NCBI GenBank assembly: GCA_913062745.1
Contig: CAJXXJ010000279.1
Coordinates: forward strand, 1 to 5,729
DNA length: 5,729 nt
Direction of reading: 5' to 3'
From: an uncultured Phaeodactylibacter sp.
GTDB lineage: Bacteria; Bacteroidota; Bacteroidia; Chitinophagales; Saprospiraceae
Within the stretch, counting starts at the first letter, position 1. Each line of letters opens with the position of its first letter. The notes under the pieces were generated by a model that saw only the letters and a program-made list of their open reading frames with translations, did no database searches and had not been told where the DNA came from. This document shows positions 1-5,729 of the stretch, piece after piece. The translations under genes and the position numbers were made by a program.

Positions 1-3000
1 GACAGCGGGGTTCCACCATGGATCATAGTGAATCACCGTATCGGCAGCGGTCAGGTTCAGCCCGGTGCCGCCGGCTTTGAGGGAAAGCAGCATAAAGTGG
101 GTGGCCCGGTTGGTCTGGAAATCATCCACCATCCGGTCCCGCTCCCGGCGGCTGCAACCACCGTGCAGGAAGGGGGTGTCCACGCCATAGGCATCCTGAA
201 TCATTTGGGCCAAAATATCGCCCATCTGCCGGTATTGAGTGAAAATCAGGGCTTTTTCCCCACTTTCCAGCAAAGGTTGGAGCAGCCGCATCAATTGCTG
301 GGCTTTGCCGGAAAGCTCAGGCCCGGCAGCGCCCCTTTTCAGAAATTGGCGGGGGTGGTTGCAGACTTGCTTAAGCGCGGTAATCAATTGCAGCACGAGG
401 CCACTGCGCTCGATGCCTTCCCTTTTCTCAATTTTATCCAAAGTATTATCCAGCACGCTTTGGTAAAGGGCGGCCTGATCGGGCATCAGCTGACAATATT
501 GGTCCTGCTCTATCTTATCCGGCAGGTCCTGAATGATGCTTTTGTCAGACTTCAGCCGGCGCAGGATGAAAGGGGCGGTGATTTTGCGAAAGCGCTCAAT
601 CTTGTACTGATTGCGCTCCAGCTCAATGGGCTTTGCAAATGTGTCCTTAAATTGTTTCAGGCTGCCCAGATAGCCCTGATTCGTAAATTCGAAAACGCTC
701 CAGTACTCGCTGAGGCGGTTCTCCACCGGAGTGCCACTCATGGCAATGCGAACGGGAGCCTGCAGCTTTCTCACGGCTTTTGTCTTTGCAGCGGAAGGGT
801 TTTTGATATTTTGCGACTCATCCAAAACCACGCATAGCCAATCGTATTTTTTCAGCTTTGCGGCATCGGAGCGCACCAGGCCGTAGGTGGTCAGTAAGAC
901 ATCCGCCTCTGCCAGCTCCCGGAGGCTCCGGCTGCTGCCGTGGTATACGAGGGTGCGCAGGGCAGGAGCAAAACGTTGGATTTCCTTCTCCCAGTTGGTG
1001 AGCAGTGTGGTCGGCAAAACAGCAAGCGCTTTTTTATCTCCCAGTGCCCCGTCTTCCTTCAGGCGAAGCAAAGTAGCGATGACCTGCAGGGTTTTTCCCA
1101 GCCCCATATCATCTGCGATAAGGCTGCCAAAACCGAGGCGGGCATTCTTATACAGCCACTCGTACCCGCGCTGCTGATAAGGGCGCAGCGTGGCCTGCAG
1201 TGCTGCCGGCGGGGGTATTGCTTCCACGCTTTTTAGTTCGTCGATCAGCTGTTTCGCACGCTCGTCCAGGCGAACCGGAGCACCCTGGTATTCTTCCGTC
1301 AGAGCAATTTGCAGCAGCTCCTGAGGTTTGATTTTGGGCGGGGCTTCCAGCTTTTCCAGCAGTTGGGCGATTTCTTCTTCTCCGAAGTAGGCGTATTCAT
1401 CCTGCAGCTTAACGATGCCCTTCAGCTTTTTGGCCTTTTCGTAGAATTCTTCCGGGCTAAGCATCTGCTCCCCCAGCGCTATGCTCCACTGGAACCGCAG
1501 CAGATTTTCAAGGCTGAGTATGGAGGAGGCGGCAACAGTCCCGTCATCCGTACCCTCCAGCTTCATGGATAAGCGGGGGTGCAGCAATTTGCGCAGGGCT
1601 TTGGGCAGCAGCACTTTAATGCCAAACAAACGGATGGTGGGCAGGGCTTCAAAAAAGACCTCCGTGAAAGACTGGCTGTCAAAAATTAGCGCCTCCATCC
1701 CGCCCGATGCCACGAGCCGGCTCAGCGGGGGGAAGTGGTCGGCCAGGATCGTAAGGTTGCGCAGTGCCGGCATTCGTATAGGCTGATACTGTTCATCCTG
1801 CAGCAGCTCCGGCAGATAAACTAAAGGAGCCAGCTTGTCGCGGCGGTCTTCTACGGCTACATCTACCCGGAATTTATCGTCCTGCTCGCTGACCATCAGG
1901 ATGGGTACGTGCTGTTTTTCGCTCAGGAAGAAGCGGCTAAGCCAAAGGTGTATGGCTTCCGGATAGCTTTTTTCCTCAAAAGTATCAAAGCGTTCAGGGC
2001 TGCCCCGGAAGAATAATTGCTCTACCGGCAGTGGTACGGAGGTCCGGTGGCGGCCTTCGGACTGACCCATGAAATAGGTCAAAAATACGGACAGCAGCGC
2101 CGGGAAATCGTCGGCTTCAGTGGGGTACCGCTCACCATCGGAGACTGTGTAGGCGAGCAGCCCGAAGGGGGTCAGTATCTCGACCGTTTCTGCTAGTTCC
2201 CAAACTTCTTCGTTGAGGTAAGCGGGCAGCCAGCGGATGGCGTAGTAGCCGTCCTGCAGGGCAAGTAATTGTGGCACGCAGGCGCTTTGCTCCACCAGCT
2301 TTTTCGCCAACCGGAAACTAAGCGCCAGCCCCCGCAGCGGTTCTGACAGGGCGGGGAGCAGGCTGAGTGGAAGCGGCAGCAGCCAGTCGACTAGCTCTTC
2401 CATGCGCTCCAGCTGCTGTACTACTTCGCCTTCCTTGTCGTAGGCGGTGAATGCTCTAAACTGCAATTGGGCGTCTAGCTGAATATTTACCCGTTCGATG
2501 GTTTCAAGCATCAGCTGCTTGCCGCTGTCCGGCTCGGCAGTCAGCTTGCCGGCAGCACGGGCACAGTTGCTATACGCCTTTTCCAGCGATTGTTTAAAGT
2601 TGCCGGTCGGAAAAAAAACGGGCTGTTCGCTCAGCAGCTTCAGCAGGCTGTTCCGCAACGGAGGCAAAGTGGAGAAGTCGAGGGACTGAAAGATTTCCGG
2701 GCTCCATTCAAAAGAGCCGGAATCAACGGGTAGCTCCCGGACAAAATCTGTGAAAGCCGGGATGCGGGCCCGTTCTTCCTCTACGCTTGTGTACCCTGCG
2801 TCTTGTAGCTCCTGAAATAAATCCAGGCGGTGCAGCCTGAATACCAGGGCAGGGTCCTTGTCAATTTCGTTGGCAATGAGGTACAGTACTGCTGCCAGGT
2901 GTTTGCAGGGGACCGCCCAGTCCGGGCAGGAACAATATCCGCTGATATCGTGCCACTTATGAGGAAAAATATGGATGCCAGCGGCTTCGCAGGCTTCGTT

Positions 3001-3303
3001 CAGCTCGGGAGGCAGCTCGCGGTTCAGCAGCTTGGAAAGGATGAGCGGGTTTTTTGTGATGAGCTCAATGATTTGTGCCTTTTTACGGGCATTGAAATGC
3101 GGAATTTCCAGCTCTACTTTGTAGGGCCGGGGGCGGGAGCCGGCCACCCAGGCGTGGATTTGATTGCCCGCGATGTCAATTTTTTCCACTGCACCTTTGT
3201 TAGCATAGGTACGCCCGCGGGGCAACCGGTTAGAAAAGTCGATCTCTTTCAGGGCATTGAGCCACTGTTGCCCCCACCAGGTATTACCGTATGTTTTTCT
3301 CAT
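1..3303 (-). CDS. SWIM zinc-finger SNF2-family DNA helicase/ATPase (3' end cut by window edge)
   Basis: Open without a stop for 1101 codons; the C-terminus lies beyond base 1. An in-frame TGA eight codons upstream, with no other start between, fixes the ATG at 3303. Domain order seen by translation: N-terminal region with a SWIM zinc finger, CSCPDWAVPCKH (residues 124-135, CxCx6CxH); a long region without recognised motifs (about 170-590); an SNF2-associated (DUF3670-like) segment around LLRFQWSIALG (601-611) and LSPEEF (615-620); then the SNF2 core. Core motifs are LRPYQQRGYEW (706-716), Walker A DDMGLGKT (731-738, K737), DESQ (828-831, replacing DEAH), SGTP (856-859), ALIFTQYR (1018-1025), AGGTGLNL (1077-1084) and HYDPWWNP (1092-1099). 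The motif VI arginine region (usually QxxDRxHRxGQ) lies outside the window. SNF2 proteins are ATP-driven double-stranded DNA translocases that remodel DNA-protein complexes and rarely separate strands; SWIM domains bind DNA or protein. The cellular role of this bacterial subgroup is unknown. It follows the topoisomerase by 21 nt, so co-transcription is likely. Confidence 0.95.
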   Translation of the reverse strand, partial: MRKTYGNTWWGQQWLNALKEIDFSNRLPRGRTYANKGAVEKIDIAGNQIHAWVAGSRPRPYKVELEIPHFNARKKAQIIELITKNPLILSKLLNRELPPELNEACEAAGIHIFPHKWHDISGYCSCPDWAVPCKHLAAVLYLIANEIDKDPALVFRLHRLDLFQELQDAGYTSVEEERARIPAFTDFVRELPVDSGSFEWSPEIFQSLDFSTLPPLRNSLLKLLSEQPVFFPTGNFKQSLEKAYSNCARAAGKLTAEPDSGKQLMLETIERVNIQLDAQLQFRAFTAYDKEGEVVQQLERMEELVDWLLPLPLSLLPALSEPLRGLALSFRLAKKLVEQSACVPQLLALQDGYYAIRWLPAYLNEEVWELAETVEILTPFGLLAYTVSDGERYPTEADDFPALLSVFLTYFMGQSEGRHRTSVPLPVEQLFFRGSPERFDTFEEKSYPEAIHLWLSRFFLSEKQHVPILMVSEQDDKFRVDVAVEDRRDKLAPLVYLPELLQDEQYQPIRMPALRNLTILADHFPPLSRLVASGGMEALIFDSQSFTEVFFEALPTIRLFGIKVLLPKALRKLLHPRLSMKLEGTDDGTVAASSILSLENLLRFQWSIALGEQMLSPEEFYEKAKKLKGIVKLQDEYAYFGEEEIAQLLEKLEAPPKIKPQELLQIALTEEYQGAPVRLDERAKQLIDELKSVEAIPPPAALQATLRPYQQRGYEWLYKNARLGFGSLIADDMGLGKTLQVIATLLRLKEDGALGDKKALAVLPTTLLTNWEKEIQRFAPALRTLVYHGSSRSLRELAEADVLLTTYGLVRSDAAKLKKYDWLCVVLDESQNIKNPSAAKTKAVRKLQAPVRIAMSGTPVENRLSEYWSVFEFTNQGYLGSLKQFKDTFAKPIELERNQYKIERFRKITAPFILRRLKSDKSIIQDLPDKIEQDQYCQLMPDQAALYQSVLDNTLDKIEKREGIERSGLVLQLITALKQVCNHPRQFLKRGAAGPELSGKAQQLMRLLQPLLESGEKALIFTQYRQMGDILAQMIQDAYGVDTPFLHGGCSRRERDRMVDDFQTNRATHFMLLSLKAGGTGLNLTAADTVIHYDPWWNPAV

Positions 3304-3324
3304 ACCGAAAAGTAAGAACTTTTT

Positions 3325-4317
3325 TCAGATCACACTCAATAAAACCTGCTCTGCGGGTGAGTGGGCAAACGGCTCATCTGCTGCGCCGTCTTCCTTTGGT
3401 TGCGGTAGTTTCCGCTCTTCCGCCAGTTGCTGCACTTTGGGGTGTACGTAGTGGCTTTTGCATACGGCCGGCGTGTTGCCCAGTTCTTCGGCTACGGCTT
3501 TCATAATCAGGTTGAGCAGCTTGCTTCGGGGTTTCTTTTTTTGTTGGGCAATGGCCTCCGGGTAGTGCTCCACGGCAAGGCGGCTGGCCACCCAGGTACG
3601 AAAGTCTTTGCTGGAAAATTCCGGGCCCAGCCGCTGTTGGATGTATTGGTTGACGTCTTCACTGTCTACATTTTCCCAGCCGCGGCTCCCGTTGCGGTAG
3701 CGGAAGAGTTCGTAGCCGGGCAGCTCTGCGGCTTCCTTAATTTGCCGGATCAGGGCGGGGTCCTCCACGGCGACTTGCTGAGGTTTGTTGCTTTTGCCGG
3801 TAAACTCAAAAGTGAGTTTCTGTTGCGCCATAGAGAGATGCTTACGGCGCAGGGTAGACAAGCCGTAGGTTTCATTGCGGGAAGCGTACTGCTGATTGCC
3901 GATGCGGATGCCCGTTTCATCGAGTACGAGCAGCATGAGCGCCAGGACTTTTTGGCGGGGCCAGCCTTCTTCGTTGTTGATTTGTTCGAGGCAGCGGCGG
4001 CGCAATTCCGGCAGGGCTTCGCCAAACTGCTTCAGCTTGCCAAACTTCCATCGCTGCTGCTGCCGCTCCCAGGCAGAGTGGTAAACGTACTGCTTGCGCC
4101 CTTTTCCGTCGCGCCCGGTAGCCTGTATGTGGCCATCTTCCCATTTGCAAATGCGCACCTCTTCCCACATCGGCGGTATCACGAGTTGTCGCAGGCGCTG
4201 CAGTTCGGAGCTGCGCTCTATTTTGAGGCCGTTTTCGTCAAAGTACTGAAAACCGCGCCCCCATTTGCGGCGGGTATAGCACAAAGATGCCGGGCTGCTT
4301 TTGCGAATTTTGCTCAA
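3325..4317 (-). CDS. DNA topoisomerase IB (bacterial, poxvirus-like type)
   Basis: 330 residues, a normal length for bacterial type IB enzymes (about 330-380). It relaxes positive and negative supercoils without ATP or metal by forming a 3'-phosphotyrosine link. Recognised from IPPMWEEVRIC (47-57), HIQATGRDGKGRKQYVYH (63-80), ETGIRIGNQQY (134-144), the GKSNK turn (174-178), DVNQYI (221-226), KDFRTW (237-242) and GNTPAVCKSHYVHP (280-293). The expected catalytic set is present: R138, K175, R240, N281 and nucleophile Y290. As I recall the Deinococcus enzyme numbering (R137, K174, R239, N280, Y289), each is offset by one, with Asn in place of the viral His. The start is TTG: no ATG, GTG or TTG occurs in frame between the upstream phosphorylase stop and this codon, and the next ATG (residue 50) would remove conserved sequence. 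No Shine-Dalgarno is visible. The N-terminus runs from SLCY straight to TRRKWGRGF, seemingly lacking a short linker usual in relatives. It sits 21 nt before the helicase start. Confidence 0.95.
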   Translation of the reverse strand: MSKIRKSSPASLCYTRRKWGRGFQYFDENGLKIERSSELQRLRQLVIPPMWEEVRICKWEDGHIQATGRDGKGRKQYVYHSAWERQQQRWKFGKLKQFGEALPELRRRCLEQINNEEGWPRQKVLALMLLVLDETGIRIGNQQYASRNETYGLSTLRRKHLSMAQQKLTFEFTGKSNKPQQVAVEDPALIRQIKEAAELPGYELFRYRNGSRGWENVDSEDVNQYIQQRLGPEFSSKDFRTWVASRLAVEHYPEAIAQQKKKPRSKLLNLIMKAVAEELGNTPAVCKSHYVHPKVQQLAEERKLPQPKEDGAADEPFAHSPAEQVLLSVI

Positions 4318-4425
4318 GGAAAGCTGATTTGATGATACAGCTTTGAAAGGCAGCGCATGCTGCAGAAGTTCGGTAGCAGCTGCCGTTTTGACGCTTGTCT
4401 TACCGGGTTGCCTTGCTGCCTTTGC
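4318..4425 (-). other. Spacer between phosphorylase and topoisomerase genes
   Basis: 108 nt between the phosphorylase TGA and the topoisomerase TTG. I see no TAnnTTTG box, no stem followed by a T-run and no Shine-Dalgarno. The topoisomerase reading frame stays open right through it, back to the phosphorylase stop, but the translated stretch has no recognisable protein character and no conventional start codon. Read-through transcription from the phosphorylase promoter is the simplest explanation; a promoter I cannot recognise remains possible. Confidence 0.4.
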
Positions 4426-5253
4426 TCAGGCTTCCGGCAGCAGGGCTTCCACGATGCGCCGCATTTTGGGCTCCGCTCCCTGCGCTACCGCGATGACTTC
4501 CTCCACAGAAGTTTCGGTCAGCTCTTCCAGTGGGTAGCACTTGTTGGTGGCTACAGACATGACCAGCAGCTCAAGCCCGGCGTGCCGCGCTACCAGCACC
4601 TCCGGCACGGTAGACATGCCAACGAGGTCGGCGCCGATCGTGTGCGCGAAGTGGTACTCAGCCGGGGTCTCCAGGTTGGGGCCCTGCAGGCAGAGGTAGA
4701 CGCCTTCGTGTGCACGGATGTTGTGCTGCTTTGCGATCTCCAGCCCGCGGGCATTTAGTGCGCGGTCGTAGGTCTTCAGCATGTCCGGGAAGCGAGGGCC
4801 GAGGCGCTCATCGTTGGGGCCCCGCAGCGGGTTGTCGGGCTGCAGGTTGATGTGGTCACGGATGAACACTATGTCGCCGGCTTCAATATCGGGGTTGACG
4901 CTGCCGGCAGCATTTGAAATCAGGAGCCGCTGCACGCCCAGCGCTGCCATTACCCGTACCGGGAAAGTGATCTGTTGGGAAGAGTAGCCTTCGTAATAAT
5001 GAAAACGCCCGGCCATAGCTACGACTTCCTGCCCGTTGAGCTGCCCGAAAACGAGTTTGCCGGCGTGGCTCTCTACCGTAGAGGCCGGGAAGTGGGGGAT
5101 TTCAGCGTAGGGGAGGGTGGCCGTTGCCTGTATTTGCTCGGCCAGGCCGCTCAGCCCGGTACCAAGTATGATACCGAAGCGCGGCCGGGCATCGGTGCGC
5201 TGCTGAATGTAGTGCAGCGCTTCCTGTACTTGTTCGTATACGGTATGTTCCAT
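4426..5253 (-). CDS. punA: Purine nucleoside phosphorylase, class I trimeric (PNP/MTAP superfamily)
   Basis: Phosphorolytic cleavage of purine (deoxy)ribonucleosides to free base and (deoxy)ribose-1-phosphate, in cytosolic purine salvage. At 275 residues from the preferred start it matches the usual 270-290 of homotrimeric class I enzymes. Seen in order (275-aa numbering): FGIILGTGLSGL (26-37, phosphate loop), STVESHAGKL (58-67), GRFHYYEG (82-89, with phosphate-binding R83 and H85), SNAAGSVNPD (113-122), DHINL (133-137), GPRFPDM (152-158), GPNLETPAEY (191-200, base-contacting E195), GMSTVPEV (212-219, ribose-contacting M213) and ATNK (235-238, N237). Asn at this last position is known in the family to favour 6-oxopurines (inosine, guanosine) over adenosine. 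I chose ATG at 5253 because MEHTVYEQVQEALHYI is where family homology begins; an in-frame GTG at 5310 would add 19 residues that do not resemble the family. First gene of the minus-strand block. The symbol is by family and could equally be a deoD-type name. Confidence 0.95.
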   Translation of the reverse strand: MEHTVYEQVQEALHYIQQRTDARPRFGIILGTGLSGLAEQIQATATLPYAEIPHFPASTVESHAGKLVFGQLNGQEVVAMAGRFHYYEGYSSQQITFPVRVMAALGVQRLLISNAAGSVNPDIEAGDIVFIRDHINLQPDNPLRGPNDERLGPRFPDMLKTYDRALNARGLEIAKQHNIRAHEGVYLCLQGPNLETPAEYHFAHTIGADLVGMSTVPEVLVARHAGLELLVMSVATNKCYPLEELTETSVEEVIAVAQGAEPKMRRIVEALLPEA

Positions 5254-5259
5254 GAGGTG

Positions 5260-5267
5260 CAAAGTAA
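5260..5267 (-). promoter_or_regulatory. Candidate Bacteroidota -7 promoter box for the phosphorylase
   Basis: The minus strand reads TTACTTTG, one base from the Bacteroidota -7 consensus TAnnTTTG, ending 6 nt before the ATG at 5253. Used as a -7 element it would put the transcript start at or next to the ATG, giving a leaderless or nearly leaderless mRNA. A TTTG at 5281-5284 is the only -33-like element nearby, but only 13 nt separate the two boxes, shorter than the roughly 19-21 normally seen, so support is partial. Confidence 0.35.
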
Positions 5268-5314
5268 GAGATTTCACATTCAAATGTTTATTTTGGTCGA
5301 TCCTGTTCACCGAA

Positions 5315-5513
5315 AAAACGAAGGATTATGGACAAAAGATCCAAAAACTGACAAAATAATTTACAAAAATGAATTAGAAGATAATTCTGGATTACCAACA
5401 TTATCACCAGTAGCTGTAAAATAAATACTATTATTAGCTATAGATAAATCTTGATTATCTATATTAAATTCAATAATTTCGCCTAAGGCGACAGATATCC
5501 TGACACAGGGGGC
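5315..5513. other. AT-rich stretch with no supportable gene
   Basis: About 200 bases, mostly near 25% GC, between the phosphorylase upstream region and the broken tnpB. Two overlapping open stretches exist. On the plus strand, codons up to the TAA at 5422-5424 end in GLPTLSPVAVK; on the minus strand a frame of about 50 codons containing NNSIYFTATGDN ends at a TAA near 5350. Neither has a convincing start inside the AT-rich DNA or a family I recognise, and long open frames are common by chance here. Either could be a fragment of a real gene cut by rearrangement. Confidence 0.5.
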
Positions 5514-5685
5514 AATATAGAATTTTTAATTTATCTCTGCTTTTATTCCAAAATACATAAATAGCATTACTAGTAGTTGGATTATGTTTAATGTCATTGG
5601 TAACCAACAAACTTAAGCCATTAATGCTTTTACGCATATCAACAGCTTGATTATAAATATAAACAGGAGCATTAATTAATAGCAT
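5470..5685 (-). pseudogene. tnpB: IS66-family tnpB (Orf2), truncated
   Basis: IS66 Orf2 is a small accessory protein of IS66 transposition, normally about 110-120 residues. From the ATG at 5685 the first 57 codons fit the family: VYIYNQAVDMRKSINGLSLLV carries the hallmark DMRK(S/G)xxGL motif (residues 15-23) and YVFWNKSRDKLKILY (43-57) matches the F(V/I)FxNxxRDxxKxLY segment. The family would continue with W-D/N-x-x-G-F-x-L-x-x-K-R-L-E. Here the frame instead runs into CPLCQDICRLRRNY and a TGA at 5470-5472, unrelated to TnpB and within GC-richer DNA. Similarity ends at about base 5514, so half the gene has been lost by insertion, deletion or a join. An upstream in-frame TTG at 5697 exists, but the ATG fits family N-termini better. 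Codon use is extremely AT-rich, unlike the phosphorylase, topoisomerase and helicase genes. No function is expected. Confidence 0.85.
5479..5491. repeat. Small perfect inverted repeat at the tnpB break
   Basis: TCGCC-TAA-GGCGA is a 5-bp perfect stem with a 3-nt loop. It lies in a locally GC-richer patch (about 5480-5513) that also holds GATATCCTGACACAGGGGGC, flanked on both sides by very AT-rich DNA. The patch begins where IS66 TnpB similarity stops, so it may be the end of a second mobile element or a rearrangement scar. The stem is too short, and has no T-run beside it, to be called a terminator. Confidence 0.35.
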
Positions 5686-5729
5686 TAATGGCCTCAAGAA
5701 GTTTTACCGTATAATCAATCTCAGTGCCA
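5514..5729 (-). mobile_element. IS66-family insertion sequence remnant (partial)
   Basis: Contains the end of tnpA and the first half of tnpB, and runs off the right edge. The transposase gene tnpC, which should follow tnpB (to the left on this strand), is absent: the tnpB break at about 5514 is followed by unrelated AT-rich DNA and then the phosphorylase gene. Neither terminal inverted repeat nor the 8-bp target duplication typical of the family can be seen. The element is therefore defective at least on this side. Confidence 0.75.
5672..5729 (-). CDS. tnpA: Probable C-terminal end of IS66-family tnpA (Orf1), cut by window edge
   Basis: Only the last 18 codons and the TAA (5672-5674) are visible: GTEIDYTVKLLEAINAIN. 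Position directly before tnpB, same strand and a 14-nt overlap with the tnpB ATG agree with the usual IS66 order tnpA-tnpB-tnpC and its tightly packed frames. The peptide resembles the 'D-Y-x-x-K-L-L-E-A-(L/I)' endings of IS66 Orf1 proteins, but it is too short to identify alone, so the call rests mainly on context. Confidence 0.55.
   Translation of the reverse strand, partial: GTEIDYTVKLLEAINAIN

Noticed and set aside
28..837. 269-codon plus-strand open frame
   Set aside because: It is antisense to the helicase core, whose motifs (DESQ, SGTP, ALIFTQYR, GGTGLNL) are unmistakable. The plus-strand protein has no recognisable domain; long opposite-strand frames are expected in GC-rich coding DNA.
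1201..1440. Recurrent CAGC/GCAG clusters suggesting a repeat array
   Set aside because: They are scattered Leu/Gln codons in the helicase reading frame, without a constant period or unit.
2611..2618. Run of eight A on the plus strand (T8 in helicase sense) as a programmed frameshift site
   Set aside because: The helicase frame is continuous on both sides and the shifted frames hit stops with no alternative product of interest. A T-run is not a typical slippery heptamer.
3304..3324. TTACTTTT just upstream of the helicase as a separate -7 promoter box
   Set aside because: It lacks the final G of the consensus, no -33 element is evident, and the 21-nt gap after the topoisomerase stop is better explained by co-transcription.
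3427..4332. 301-codon plus-strand open frame
   Set aside because: Antisense to the topoisomerase IB gene, which has a complete catalytic set. The opposing translation is low-complexity Ala/Phe/Val-rich sequence with no family resemblance.
5254..5310. GTG-started 19-residue N-terminal extension of the phosphorylase
   Set aside because: The extra residues do not match the family, and the candidate -7 box lies inside this stretch. The ATG at 5253 gives the standard N-terminus.
4975..5424. 149-codon plus-strand open frame crossing the composition boundary
   Set aside because: Its first two thirds are antisense to the phosphorylase and it only continues into the AT-rich DNA by chance; a single gene with such a composition break is not credible. 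Its tail is noted separately as an unidentified stretch.

Overview
The window is mostly a three-gene minus-strand block of about 55-60% GC. Read in transcription order (right to left) it encodes a class I purine nucleoside phosphorylase (4426-5253), a bacterial type IB DNA topoisomerase (3325-4317) and a very large SWIM-zinc-finger SNF2 helicase (3303 to beyond the left edge; 1101 codons visible, no stop). The last ~400 bases on the right are strikingly different: by hand count bases 5341-5700 are about 28% GC, and they carry the remnant of an IS66-family insertion sequence (end of tnpA, first half of tnpB).

The main block looks like a Bacteroidota chromosome, perhaps a moderately GC-rich environmental lineage of the Saprospiria/Chitinophagia/Cytophagia type. 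The reasons are the lack of GGAGG-like ribosome binding sites before any gene, a TTACTTTG box resembling the Bacteroidota -7 element just before the phosphorylase, and the SWIM plus SNF2_assoc plus SNF2 architecture. This is inference; no rRNA or marker gene is present to settle it. The AT-rich end looks like another genome type, such as an AT-rich endosymbiont-like bacterium or a recently acquired mobile element. It could be a real insertion or an assembly join.

Layout: 1-3303 helicase (minus, 3' end cut by the window); 3304-3324 a 21-nt gap; 3325-4317 topoisomerase IB (minus, TTG start); 4318-4425 a 108-nt spacer with no clear promoter or terminator; 4426-5253 phosphorylase (minus); 5254-5310 probable upstream region of the phosphorylase; about 5315-5513 AT-rich DNA with no gene I can support; 5514-5685 broken IS66 tnpB (minus); 5672-5729 end of IS66 tnpA (minus, cut by the window).

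The topoisomerase and helicase are very probably co-transcribed. Both act on duplex DNA: one relaxes supercoils by a tyrosine-linked nick, and the other is expected to translocate along duplex DNA and so generate supercoils. Their pairing is the most biologically suggestive feature here. The phosphorylase upstream is ordinary purine salvage and may share the transcript without sharing a function. I found no CRISPR array, tRNA, rRNA or riboswitch.
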